Shown: positions 6,741-14,774 of the stretch, one piece after another
How the letters are laid out: every line of letters begins with the position of its first letter
Position numbering within the stretch: the first letter of the stretch is position 1
Program-made: the position numbers and the translations under genes
The notes under the pieces: model-generated
Database searches by the model: none
The model's input: the letters and a program-made list of their open reading frames with translations, nothing else
What the model was told of the DNA's origin: nothing
Assembly: GCA_902806085.1 (NCBI GenBank)
Contig: CADCVH010000042.1
Coordinates: 1 to 38,705 of the forward strand
Reading direction: 5' to 3'
DNA: 38,705 nucleotides
From: an uncultured Rubrobacteraceae bacterium
GTDB taxonomy: Bacteria > Actinomycetota > Rubrobacteria > Rubrobacterales > Rubrobacteraceae

Positions 6741-8732
6741 CTAAGGCTGTCCGGGCACCGGCGCGGGCACCGGCGCGGGCGCCGGCACGTCGCACGGTAG
6801 TGGCACCGGCACCGGGCCCGTCTCGTCGATGAGCAGGGTCTCTCCCGCCGGCACCCTGAACCTCTTGAGGACCTCGGCGGTGGTCTGCCGGGGGTCGGGC
6901 TCCCGGATCCCGTTCGCGTTCGGGTTCTCCTGGGTTATGGGGGCCCGGATGGCGACCATGGTGCAGACGATGGACTCCCTGGTGACTTCCATCAAGTTGT
7001 AGCCGTGCTCGTTGGAGTTGAAGAACTTTACGTGGGGGTTGTTGGCGACGATCTGCGCGCCGAACTGGCCGGCGTCGGGGGCAGGAGCGGCCCCGAAGCC
7101 GAACGTCGCGAGCTCCGAGAGGTTCGAGGAAGTGACGGAGGGGCAGACGAGCTCCACCCCGACGGGCCGGTTCTCCCCCGCGCAGGTCCGGTCGTCGTAG
7201 ACCTCCTTGATGTACCCCGCTATGTAGGAGTGGATGTCGCCGGTTATGGTGACGAAGTTCTCGGTGCCACCGGGGAAGACCCGGTTGTCCCGGATCTCGC
7301 GGGTGATCCGGCGCCGCTCGGCCTGGAAGCCGTCCCACTGGTCGAGGGTGACGTAGACGCCCTCCGGGTTGTCGACGGACCCGGCCGCAGGGGAGTCCCC
7401 AATCCCCGGGAAGAGCTCCTCCAGGGAGGTTATAGGGTCGACGGTCGCGGACTCCGCGTCGGTGTTCGCCACCTTCATCTGCATGAAGGTGACCTCGTTG
7501 CCCCAGATCTTCCACCTCCTGGGCGAGCGCGTGATCTTCTGCAAGAAGTAGTCCACCTGCGGCGGACGGCGCAGCCCGTCCGCCCCCGGGGTGCCGTCGC
7601 CGAGCAGGGTGCGGTCGGGGGCCTCTTCCCCCTGTGTTCCGGTGCCTGGCGTCAGGTAGCGGTTCTGGGTCTGGTTGCCGTTGGGCGGCGGGTCGCGGTA
7701 GAGCCGCTGATCGGTCATCACCAGCTCCATGAGGTTGCCGAAGGCGAAGGAGCGGTAGATGACGATCTCGTTTAGCGGGTCGTTGGCGGCGTTGAAGTAG
7801 ACACCGACGGGGTTGAACTCGGCCCACGCCCTGCTGGCCACTTCCCGACGTCTGGGGTTCTTCTTGTTGCCGTCCTGGTTGCCGCCCTGGTCCGGGGCGA
7901 AGGTCTGGTGGGCGTCGTTCGCGAACTCGTGGTCGTCCCAGATGATGATCATGGCGCACTTCTCGTGCACCGCCTGCAGGTTCCTGTCGGATTTGTACTT
8001 CTTGTACCCGAAGCGGTAGTCACTGAGGGTAAGCTCTTCGGCGCCGCCATCGGGGAACTGGAAGCGCCTCTCGTCAGGGCCCCCGCCCTGGAAGCTGTTG
8101 CTCTCGCCCGGCGGCGGCGCGGTCTCGTAGGTGTAGTCGCCGAGATGGACGATGAAATCGAGGTCCTCTTCTCGGGCCAGGTGGTAGAGGGCGTTGTAGT
8201 AGCCGTTGGTGTAGTCCTGGCAGGAGATGTAGCCGAAGCGCAACCGGCCCACGTCCGCGTTCGGCGCTGGTAGGGTCTTGAAGCGGCCGGTCCGGCTGAA
8301 CGAACCCCCGAAGTAGAAGCGGTAGCGGTACTTCCTGAAGGGCTTGAGCTTCGCGTTTTGAAGCTGGATCTTGACCGTGTAGTCTCGCGCCGCGCTCGTC
8401 TCCGCAACACCGCTCAAGACGGGGTTGGCGAAGGCCTCCGCGTCGCTCCTGCCGTCGTCGAGGGCGACCCGGTAGCCCACCCGCAGGGTGCCGCCCGCCT
8501 GCGACGCTACGCGGGTCCACAGCACGATCCCGTTGGGCCTCGGATCCCCGGAGGCGACGCTCTGCGGGAAGCGGGCCGGGTTTAGGGCGGCCCCGACGAA
8601 GAGGTCCTGCGCTTCCGCCTCGTCGATGCCCGAGACCTGGGTGCCGGCCCACACCGCGACGCTGGTCGCCAGCGAATACTTGAGGAAATCCAGGCGGTCT
8701 ACGTGAAACTCGTCTAGCGGGTTCTTGTTCAT
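6741..8732 (-). CDS. phoD: PhoD-like alkaline phosphatase
   Basis: This 663-residue exported phosphatase has the PhoD metallophosphatase motifs H-L-G-D-Y-T-Y-E (about residue 196), W-D-D-H-E-F-A-N-D (about 266) and I-T-G-D-I-H-S (about 488). It is preceded by the usual N-terminal Fn3-like domain with S-G-D-P-x-P-N-G-I-V-L-W-T-R. The family hydrolyses phosphomono- and diesters with Fe3+ and Ca2+. The export signal is unusual: where Tat substrates have S-R-R-x-F-L-K, this protein has D-R-L-D-F-L-K before a hydrophobic stretch, so the second arginine is missing. The C-terminus is a Pro/Ala/Val tail. GGAG lies 5 nt before the ATG. Upstream is a PHO-box-like triple repeat. Confidence 0.92.
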   Translation of the reverse strand: MNKNPLDEFHVDRLDFLKYSLATSVAVWAGTQVSGIDEAEAQDLFVGAALNPARFPQSVASGDPRPNGIVLWTRVASQAGGTLRVGYRVALDDGRSDAEAFANPVLSGVAETSAARDYTVKIQLQNAKLKPFRKYRYRFYFGGSFSRTGRFKTLPAPNADVGRLRFGYISCQDYTNGYYNALYHLAREEDLDFIVHLGDYTYETAPPPGESNSFQGGGPDERRFQFPDGGAEELTLSDYRFGYKKYKSDRNLQAVHEKCAMIIIWDDHEFANDAHQTFAPDQGGNQDGNKKNPRRREVASRAWAEFNPVGVYFNAANDPLNEIVIYRSFAFGNLMELVMTDQRLYRDPPPNGNQTQNRYLTPGTGTQGEEAPDRTLLGDGTPGADGLRRPPQVDYFLQKITRSPRRWKIWGNEVTFMQMKVANTDAESATVDPITSLEELFPGIGDSPAAGSVDNPEGVYVTLDQWDGFQAERRRITREIRDNRVFPGGTENFVTITGDIHSYIAGYIKEVYDDRTCAGENRPVGVELVCPSVTSSNLSELATFGFGAAPAPDAGQFGAQIVANNPHVKFFNSNEHGYNLMEVTRESIVCTMVAIRAPITQENPNANGIREPDPRQTTAEVLKRFRVPAGETLLIDETGPVPVPLPCDVPAPAPVPAPVPGQP

Positions 8733-8791
8733 GGATGCTCCATCGTTCTGAGACTGCGTGGCCGCGAAATCGGGAATGCCGATCCGCGCAA

Positions 8792-8851
8792 AGTGTAGTG
8801 ATCCGCCGGATCGTCGGTGTTAAACGACCGAAAATTTCGGGTTAAATCGCA
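8792..8851 (-). promoter_or_regulatory. phoD promoter with three 11-nt PHO-box-like repeats
   Basis: Plus-strand units are GTTAAACGACC (8819-8829), GAAAATTTCGG (8830-8840) and GTTAAATCGCA (8841-8851). The -10 for phoD on the minus strand is TACACT (8792-8797), 21 nt from the repeat block. No -35 consensus is present. The same geometry recurs at five other phosphatase-type promoters in the window. Confidence 0.8.
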
Positions 8852-8905
8852 AAGGTTGTCAGGGGTTCTGGCCCCACCTCCCCGCCGCTACGCCCACGTC
8901 GGCCG

Positions 8906-8942
8906 CCCGGGGACGCCACGGGGACGCCAGCACGTCCCCGGG
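8906..8942. terminator. Strong hairpin in the phoD-cadA intergenic region
   Basis: CCCGGGGACG (8906-8915) and CGTCCCCGGG (8933-8942) form a perfect 10-bp stem. It lies about 160 nt past the cadA stop and could terminate that transcript before the phoD promoter. The rest of 8852-9104 holds no gene that I can recognise; a slightly AT-richer patch at about 8970-9035 is unexplained. Confidence 0.45.
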
Positions 8943-9104
8943 CTCCAGGAGCCGAACGGCGCATTCTCGAAGTGCGCCATGCTTGGGATTGCATGAGTAT
9001 ATGGAGAGCATTTCAGGTTACACACATACGCGCCTGTAGGGTGAGGGTCGGCGGTTGCGCGCCGGCGGGGCTCCTCTCCGGTCTTGCTCTGCGGTGTCTA
9101 CGCT

Positions 9105-11438
9105 TTAAGCATTCCCTTTGCGGAACAGCCTCAGGCCGTTGAGGGTGACGGCGATGGAGGTGCCCATGTCCGCCAGCACCGCGAGCCAGAGCGCCACCAA
9201 CCCGAAGGGGGCGAGGAGCACGAAGAGGCCTTTTATGGCTATCGAGACGGCCACGTTCTGGCGGATGATCCGCTCTGCGGACCGCGAGAGCCTGACGGCC
9301 TCGGCGAGCTTGGGCAGGTCGTCTTGCATGAGCGCTACGTCGGCGGTCTCGAGCGCCACGTCCGTCCCTGCCGCGCCCATGGCGAAGCCGACCGAGGAGG
9401 CGGCGAGCGCCGGGGCGTCGTTGACGCCGTCGCCCACCATGCCGGCCGAGCCGTGCCCGGCGACGAGCCCGCGGACGGCCTGGACCTTCTGTTCGGGCAG
9501 GAGCCGCGCCCGGTAGGAGATCCCGAGCTCCTCCGAGATCCTGCGGGCCGGGGCCTCCGCGTCCCCGGTGAGCATCACGAGCTCTTCCACCCCGGCGCTC
9601 CGCAGCGCCTCTATCGTGGCCCCGGCGTCCGGGCGCACGGCGTCCGCGAGCCCGAAGACCGCCACAGCGCCTCCCTCGTCGCCCAAGATCACCGGCGTCT
9701 CGCCGGCCCCCTCGACCGCCGCGAGCGCCCCCCCGGCGTCCGCAAGCGAGATACCCCTCTCGTCGAAGAGGCGGGGGCTGCCGATCAGGTACCGTTTGCC
9801 GCCGACCTCGCCCTCGGCACCCCTGCCCGCCACCGACCGGAAGCCCGTGACCGGCGGGAGGGTGGAACCGTTTTCCCCGTGGCCTCCGGCCGTGCTGGCC
9901 GTCAGGATCGCGTGCGCCAAAGGGTGCTCGGAGCGCCGTTCGAGCGCCGCGGCGAGCCGCACCGCCTCCGCTTCGCCCGTCCCGTTCAACGCCACCACGC
10001 GCGAGACCACGGGCCGGCCCTCGGTGAGGGTGCCGGTCTTGTCGAAGGCGAGCGCCTTGAGGCGCCCGGCCGCTTCGAGCGCCGCCCCGCCCTTCACGAG
10101 GATGCCGCGCCTGGAGGCGGCGCCTATCCCCGAGACCACCGTGACCGGCGTCGAGATGACGAGCGCGCACGGGCAGGCGATGATGAGAAGCGCCAGCGCC
10201 CGGTAGAACCACTCCCCGAAACCGCCGCCCAAAAGCGGCGGCACAACGGCCAGCAGCAGGGCTGCGGCGACCACTATCGGCGTGTAGACGCGCGAGAAGC
10301 GGTCCACGAACTGCTCGGCGGGGGCCTTCCGGGCCTGCGCCTCCTCCACCAGGCGTATGATCTTTTGAAGCGTCGAGTCCCCGGCCCGCTTCGTCGCCCT
10401 GACGACCAGCCCGCCCGGGCCGTTGAGGGTGCCCGAGAAGACCGCGTCGCCTTGTCCTTTCTCCACGGGCACGCTCTCGCCCGTCACGGGCGACTCGTCC
10501 ACGGCCGAGGTGCCTTCCACGACCTCGCCGTCCACCGCCAACCTCTCCCCGGGCCTGACGATCACCGCATCCCCGACGCCGACCTCGTCCACCGGGACGA
10601 CGACCTCCGCGCTCCCCCTCTGGACGAGGACCTCGTCCGGGGCGAGCCGCACCAGCGCCCGCACCGCGCCCCGGGTCCGGTCTATGGCGTACACCTGCAA
10701 CGCGTTACCGGCGGCGAAGAGCACCACGACCGAGGCCGCCTCGGCCCACTGCCCGATCGCGACCGCGCCCAGCGTGGCCGCGCCCATCAGCACGTTCATG
10801 TCCAAATGACGGGCCCGCAGCCCCGAGAGCGCCGCCCGGAAGATCGGCAACCCGCCGACCGCGATGGCGGCGGCGTAGGCCCCCACCCGCGCCACCTCCG
10901 GCGCGCCCGGGAACCCAAGCGAGAGCGCGAGGCCTAACGCGAACAAGAGGGCCGAGGCGAGCACGGAGACCGCCCTCGGGGTGCGCCAGAACGGGGGCCT
11001 CTCGGCCTCCTCCGTCTCCGCCACGCGATAGCCGGCGCCCCTCACGGCCTCCTCGATCTCCGCGAGCGCGAGGGCGGGCTCGTGCTCGAGGTCCAACCGT
11101 CCGGCGGCGAAGTTCACGGTCGCCCGCCTCACGCCTGGCAGGGCGAAGACGCGCCTCTCCACGGTGGCCGCGCAGCTCGCGCAGTCCATACCCTCGACGC
11201 GCACGACGGTCCTCTCGAAGCCGCCACCGGCAAAGGCCCGCTCGATCACTTCCGGGTTCGCCTCGCGCGTCGTCGGCCACGCCTCCGGCGACGCGGCGTT
11301 CGCCCGGGCCGGTGCCTCGACGCCGGAGCAGCAATCGTCCGCGCAGCCGCCTCCCCCGGCGCGCGCCGGGTCCGGGGTTTCCGGCTCCGGCGCGGGCGCC
11401 TGCCCCAGGACCGGCAGCGTCTTCTTCTGGCGGCTCAC
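9105..11438 (-). CDS. cadA: Heavy-metal P1B-type ATPase (Zn/Cd/Co/Pb exporter)
   Basis: This protein of about 777 residues has an N-terminal Cys-rich stretch (G-C-A-D-D-C-C) and an HMA domain with G-M-D-C-A-S-C, then transmembrane helices, the transport motif C-P-C (in A-C-P-C-A-L-V-I-S-T-P), the phosphorylation site D-K-T-G-T-L-T-E-G, and G-D-G-V-N-D-A-P-A-L. The CPC motif and the D-D-L-P-K-L C-terminal region fit Zn2+/Cd2+/Pb2+ exporters of the CadA/ZntA group. The frame is open much further upstream, but that part overlaps the repressor gene and is not coding. The GTG at 11438 overlaps the repressor stop (GTGA), which sets the start and couples the two genes. Confidence 0.92.
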   Translation of the reverse strand: MSRQKKTLPVLGQAPAPEPETPDPARAGGGGCADDCCSGVEAPARANAASPEAWPTTREANPEVIERAFAGGGFERTVVRVEGMDCASCAATVERRVFALPGVRRATVNFAAGRLDLEHEPALALAEIEEAVRGAGYRVAETEEAERPPFWRTPRAVSVLASALLFALGLALSLGFPGAPEVARVGAYAAAIAVGGLPIFRAALSGLRARHLDMNVLMGAATLGAVAIGQWAEAASVVVLFAAGNALQVYAIDRTRGAVRALVRLAPDEVLVQRGSAEVVVPVDEVGVGDAVIVRPGERLAVDGEVVEGTSAVDESPVTGESVPVEKGQGDAVFSGTLNGPGGLVVRATKRAGDSTLQKIIRLVEEAQARKAPAEQFVDRFSRVYTPIVVAAALLLAVVPPLLGGGFGEWFYRALALLIIACPCALVISTPVTVVSGIGAASRRGILVKGGAALEAAGRLKALAFDKTGTLTEGRPVVSRVVALNGTGEAEAVRLAAALERRSEHPLAHAILTASTAGGHGENGSTLPPVTGFRSVAGRGAEGEVGGKRYLIGSPRLFDERGISLADAGGALAAVEGAGETPVILGDEGGAVAVFGLADAVRPDAGATIEALRSAGVEELVMLTGDAEAPARRISEELGISYRARLLPEQKVQAVRGLVAGHGSAGMVGDGVNDAPALAASSVGFAMGAAGTDVALETADVALMQDDLPKLAEAVRLSRSAERIIRQNVAVSIAIKGLFVLLAPFGLVALWLAVLADMGTSIAVTLNGLRLFRKGNA

Positions 11439-11851
11439 GCCAGCGTTCCCACCGGCCTCGCCACCGGTGCCCCGCCCAGCACGGCCGAGAGCAGCGAGAG
11501 GCCCTCGTCGGTCAGGGAGTACATAACCAGCTTGCCGTCCCGCCTGGAACGGACCAGGCCGTGGGAGCGCAACGTGCGCATGTGGTGGGAGACGAGGTTT
11601 TGGGCGCGGCCGGAGATCCAAGCCAGGTCGCAAACGCAAAGCTCCCCGCCCACCGAAGGGCCGTGCCCGGGCCCCCGCCCGGCCTCGCCCGCCTCGCGCA
11701 GCGCCGCCGCCAGCGTCAGGCGGGTCGGGTCCGAGAACGCCTTCGCCCTCTCGGCGGCGTCGTAGGCCGCCTCCCCGCCGAGCAGCCTCTCGCGGATGGC
11801 CTCGGCGCGGGGGGCGTCCAGACAGAGCAGGTCGCAGCGGTCGTTCGTCAT
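11435..11851 (-). CDS. ArsR/SmtB-family metal-sensing repressor, CadC type
   Basis: This 138-residue winged-helix repressor has the alpha3N metal site E-L-C-V-C-D-L-A (about residue 70) and extra N-terminal cysteines (D-L-L-C-L, and C at about residue 6), as in CadC, which senses Cd2+/Pb2+/Zn2+. The recognition helix is Q-N-L-V-S-H-H-M-R-T-L-R and the wing is R-R-D-G-K-L-V-M-Y. On metal binding, such proteins leave the operator and allow export-pump expression. It is encoded first in the cadC-cadA operon, with its stop overlapping the ATPase start. A perfect inverted repeat lies just upstream of its ATG. Confidence 0.9.
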   Translation of the reverse strand: MTNDRCDLLCLDAPRAEAIRERLLGGEAAYDAAERAKAFSDPTRLTLAAALREAGEAGRGPGHGPSVGGELCVCDLAWISGRAQNLVSHHMRTLRSHGLVRSRRDGKLVMYSLTDEGLSLLSAVLGGAPVARPVGTLA

Positions 11852-11858
11852 CAGTACA

Positions 11859-11884
11859 CCTCAACGGTCGTCGATACGTTGAGG
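11859..11884 (-). promoter_or_regulatory. Operator inverted repeat of the cadC-type repressor
   Basis: CCTCAACG (11859-11866) and CGTTGAGG (11877-11884) form a perfect 8-bp inverted repeat with a 10-bp spacer, just upstream of the repressor ATG. Size and position fit an ArsR-family autoregulatory operator. Confidence 0.65.
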
Positions 11885-11954
11885 TAATGGTAGCACGTCT
11901 GGCCGCGCGGGCCTTCGGCGGTCCTCAGATCGCGCGATGACCTTCAGGTTCCCG

Positions 11955-12008
11955 TTGCGGGGGCCCTACCCGCTCGGGGTGGTCCGCTGGCCGGAGCGCG
12001 GGGCCCCG
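11955..12008 (-). terminator. Hairpin after the trpB2 gene
   Basis: A GGGGGCCC...CGCTC arm and a GAGCG...GGGGCCCC arm pair across an 18-nt loop just after the trpB2 stop. There is no T-tract. Confidence 0.4.
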
Positions 12009-12012
12009 GCTC

Positions 12013-13365
12013 TCAGCCCGGTATCTCCGCCACGGCCGCCTCTATCTCCTCGTCGGAGTGCTCCAGGTTGACGAGGTTGCCGGCCAGGTACTGCTCGTAG
12101 GCGGAGAAGTCGAAGTGGCCGTGGCCGCAGAGGTTGAAGAGGATGGTCTTCTCCTCTCCGGCCTCTTTGGCCTCCAGGGCCAGGTCGATGGTCGCCTTTA
12201 TGGCGTGCGTCACCTCGGGCGCCGGGACGATGCCCTCCGCGCGGGCGAACATGACGCCGGCCTCGAAGGTCGGGTTCTGGGCGTAGGCCCGCGCCTCGAC
12301 GAGCCCTTCGTGGACGAGGGCGGAGACTATGGGCGAGCCGCCGTGGTAGCGCAGGCCCCCGGCGTGGATGCCGCTCGGCACGAAGGAGTGCCCGAGCGTG
12401 TACATCTTCATCATCGGGGTGGTGCCGGCGGTGTCGCCGAAGTCGTAGACGTAGCGGCCCTTCGTGAGGGTCGGGCAGGAGGCGGGTTCCACGCCGATGA
12501 TGCGGGTGTCCTTGTTGCCCTTGAGGTTCTCCCGGATAAAGGGGAAGGCCATGCCGCCGAAGTTCGAGCCGCCGCCGACGCAGCCGACGACCACGTCGGG
12601 GTACTCGCCGGCGAGCTCCATCTGTTCGAGGGCCTCCTGGCCGATCACGGTCTGGTGGAGCAGGACGTGGTTGAGCACGCTGCCCAAAGAGTACTTGGCG
12701 TCGTCGTTCTTGGCGGCGTCCTCGACGGCCTCGGAGATGGCTATGCCGAGGGAGCCCGGGGAGTCGGGGTGCCCGGCCAGGATGTCGCGGCCGGCCTGGG
12801 TGAGGTCCGTCGGGCTCGGGTGGACCTCGGCTCCGTAGGTCTCCATCATGATGCGCCTGTAGGGCTTCTGGCCGTATGAGACGCGGACCATGTAGACCGT
12901 GCACTCGAGACCCAGGGCGCCGCAGGCGAAGGCCAGAGAGGAGCCCCACTGCCCGGCGCCGGTCTCGGTGGTCAGGCGGCGGACGCCCTCCTGCTTGTTG
13001 TAGAAGGCCTGGGGGACGGCGGTGTTCGGCTTGTGGGAGCCCGACGGGCTCACGCCCTCGTACTTGTAGTAGATGTGGGCGGGGGTATCCAGGAGCTTTT
13101 CGAGCCTACGCGCCCTGAACAGCGGGGTAGGGCGCCAGAGGGCGTAGGTCTCCCTCACCTCTTCGGGGATCGGGACGTAGGGGTCCGTCGTGACCTCCTG
13201 GCGGATGATCTCCTCCGGGAAGATCGGCGCGAACGCCTCCGGCCCCACCGGCTCCCTCGTGGCCGGGTTGAGGGGCGGCTCCAACCCGAACGGCAGGTCC
13301 GGCACGAGGTTGTACCAGGACTCGGGGATGCGCTTCTCGTCGAGGACGAACTTGGTGCGCTGCAT
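12013..13365 (-). CDS. TrpB2-type pyridoxal-phosphate enzyme (tryptophan synthase beta-like)
   Basis: This protein of 450 residues belongs to the TrpB2 branch (longer N-terminus than TrpB1, with R-P-T-P-L before the catalytic domain). The PLP lysine lies in G-S-H-K-P-N (about residue 111) and the phosphate-binding loop is G-G-G-S-N-F-G-G (about 230). E-T-G-A-G-Q-W-G is also conserved. TrpB2 enzymes make tryptophan from indole and serine or act as stand-alone beta subunits; no trpA or other trp gene is nearby, so a salvage or scavenging role is likely. The ATG at 13365 has GGAGG upstream; the 5' extension of the open frame lacks conservation. Confidence 0.88.
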   Translation of the reverse strand: MQRTKFVLDEKRIPESWYNLVPDLPFGLEPPLNPATREPVGPEAFAPIFPEEIIRQEVTTDPYVPIPEEVRETYALWRPTPLFRARRLEKLLDTPAHIYYKYEGVSPSGSHKPNTAVPQAFYNKQEGVRRLTTETGAGQWGSSLAFACGALGLECTVYMVRVSYGQKPYRRIMMETYGAEVHPSPTDLTQAGRDILAGHPDSPGSLGIAISEAVEDAAKNDDAKYSLGSVLNHVLLHQTVIGQEALEQMELAGEYPDVVVGCVGGGSNFGGMAFPFIRENLKGNKDTRIIGVEPASCPTLTKGRYVYDFGDTAGTTPMMKMYTLGHSFVPSGIHAGGLRYHGGSPIVSALVHEGLVEARAYAQNPTFEAGVMFARAEGIVPAPEVTHAIKATIDLALEAKEAGEEKTILFNLCGHGHFDFSAYEQYLAGNLVNLEHSDEEIEAAVAEIPG

Positions 13366-13406
13366 GAGAACCTCCGGTTTTTGACCCACCAGCGTTTCGG
13401 GCTTCT

Positions 13407-13449
13407 AGCTTACCGTCTTTCGTACGGCCCGTGCGACCGCGGTCGCACG
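13407..13449 (-). promoter_or_regulatory. trpB2 promoter with a perfect 20-bp palindrome over the -35 region
   Basis: The -10 TAAGCT (minus strand, 13407-13412) lies 17 nt from a perfect palindrome CGTGCGACCG/CGGTCGCACG (13430-13449). The palindrome covers the expected -35 position and lies between two divergent genes, as expected for an operator. Confidence 0.5.
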
Positions 13450-13484
13450 ACCTCCGGGATCGCCCGTGGGGCCGGAGGCTCCGG

Positions 13485-13490
13485 TAGACT
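13485..13490 (+). promoter_or_regulatory. -10 box for a likely leaderless transcript
   Basis: TAGACT ends 6 nt before the ATG at 13497, and there is no Shine-Dalgarno in the usual window. Transcription would start at or very near the A of the start codon. Confidence 0.5.
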
Positions 13491-13496
13491 GCCGGC

Positions 13497-14672
13497 ATGG
13501 AAGCCACGGAGATGGCGAGGACCGGGAGGTCCATCACCCTGGACTCGCGGGCAAGACTTCTGCGCGGGCCGCTCTTCTGGGCGGCGGTCGCGGCCTTTGT
13601 GGGCGCCGGGATCGGCCTCTTGGGCACGCTCCGGCGGGCCGCTTTCGGGGGCTCCTTCTACGTCGACCCGACGGCGCAGTTGCTCGCGCAGGTACAGGGG
13701 GCCCTGGGGGAGGCGCTGGTCGCGTCGTCGTCGCTTGGCGTGGTCTACCTGGTCTGGAACGCCCTTCGCGGGGCGGGACGTCGCCTGGCCCTGATGGGGG
13801 CCGCGCTGCTGGCGCTGCTGCTGACGGCGGAGGGCGTGGGCATCGCCTCCGCCGTCTACTGGAGCAGGGGGACGAGCTGGCAGGGCTACGCGGCGTTCCC
13901 GTTCCCGGCGCTTGAGGCCGCGGCTTCCCTCGCCGTCCTGGCCCTGCCCTCCGCGGTTCTTCTGATCTTTACGGCCCTCGCCCTCGCGGCCCGCGAGAAG
14001 GGGTTGGCGGGCCTGCTCTTCGCGCTCTTTCTCCTCTCCGTGCCCATCGGGACGATACGGTTCTTGTTCTTTACGCCGGATCCCGCCACCATGTTCGGGC
14101 CGGGTCCCGGGCTCGTGGCCTCCCTCCTCGGCTGGTACTCGGCGGAACTGAGCCTCCTCGAGGCGCCGCTCTGGGTCCTGCTCGGCGCGATGTTCCTGCG
14201 CCGGGCCCGCGGTAGCGCGCTCGTCGAGGCCTCTCGCGTCAGGGAGAAGGAGAACCTCGAAGCGGCCCGTCGGCTCTACGAGGAAGGGCTCGGCCGGGGC
14301 GACGCCTCCGTCGTCGACGAGTTGGTCGCCGAGGATTTCCGCGACCTCAAGCGCGGCGTCCGCGGCAAGCCCGGTATGGGGCGGGTGTTCTCGGCGCTCC
14401 GGAAGAGCTACCCGGATCTCGCGGTCTCGATAGAGCGGCAGGAGGCCGAGGGCGATCTCGTCACGACGCGCCTGACGCTCTCGGGCACCGACGGGGGAGG
14501 CGTCTTGTGGTACCCGCCTACGGGGAGGCGGGCCACCTTCACCGCCGAGTTCGTGGACCGCTTCTCGGACGGCGAGCTGATCGAGCACTCCGGCCAGGCC
14601 GACACAGCAGGACTCCTGCGCCAGCTCGGCCTGGCGGAGACCCACGTGGCCCCGCCCCCCGGGATCCCGTAA
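13497..14672 (+). CDS. Multi-pass membrane protein fused to a SnoaL-like domain
   Basis: This protein of 391 residues has about six hydrophobic segments (residues about 25-235), followed by a soluble C-terminal domain (about 250-380) with a SnoaL-like/ester-cyclase pattern: N-L-E-A-A-R-R-L-Y-E-E-G, E-D-F-R-D, S-Y-P-D-L, F-V-D-R-F, and a final G-L-L-R-Q-L-G. SnoaL-like domains are small alpha+beta cones that act as polyketide cyclases or ligand binders; being attached to a membrane domain is uncommon. The function is unknown. The start is ATG, leaderless by position of the -10. Confidence 0.7.
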   Translation: MEATEMARTGRSITLDSRARLLRGPLFWAAVAAFVGAGIGLLGTLRRAAFGGSFYVDPTAQLLAQVQGALGEALVASSSLGVVYLVWNALRGAGRRLALMGAALLALLLTAEGVGIASAVYWSRGTSWQGYAAFPFPALEAAASLAVLALPSAVLLIFTALALAAREKGLAGLLFALFLLSVPIGTIRFLFFTPDPATMFGPGPGLVASLLGWYSAELSLLEAPLWVLLGAMFLRRARGSALVEASRVREKENLEAARRLYEEGLGRGDASVVDELVAEDFRDLKRGVRGKPGMGRVFSALRKSYPDLAVSIERQEAEGDLVTTRLTLSGTDGGGVLWYPPTGRRATFTAEFVDRFSDGELIEHSGQADTAGLLRQLGLAETHVAPPPGIP

Positions 14673-14700
14673 GCCGAGGGCTGGGGCGTACCGAAAGGGC

Positions 14701-14757
14701 GCCAAAGGCGGTGCCAAAGGCGGTGCCAAAGGCGGTGCCAAAGGCGGTGCCAAAGGC
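14701..14757. repeat. Array of 12-bp tandem repeats between convergent genes
   Basis: GCCAAAGGCGGT occurs four times head to tail (14701-14748), followed by a partial copy (GCCAAAGGC, 14749-14757), in the 100-bp gap between the SnoaL-fusion gene and the NAGPA-domain gene. All copies are identical, which implies recent expansion. No gene is supported across it. Confidence 0.85.
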
Positions 14758-14774
14758 GCCGCGCCGGCAAGCCT

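Noticed and set aside
11439-11864. Upstream extension of the cadA frame giving a 919-residue protein
   Set aside because: This part overlaps the well-conserved CadC-type repressor in another frame and is low-complexity Arg/Gly sequence; GTG at 11438 overlapping the repressor stop is the natural start.
14701-14757. CRISPR-like array
   Set aside because: Repeats are 12 bp and contiguous with no spacers; they are a simple tandem repeat.
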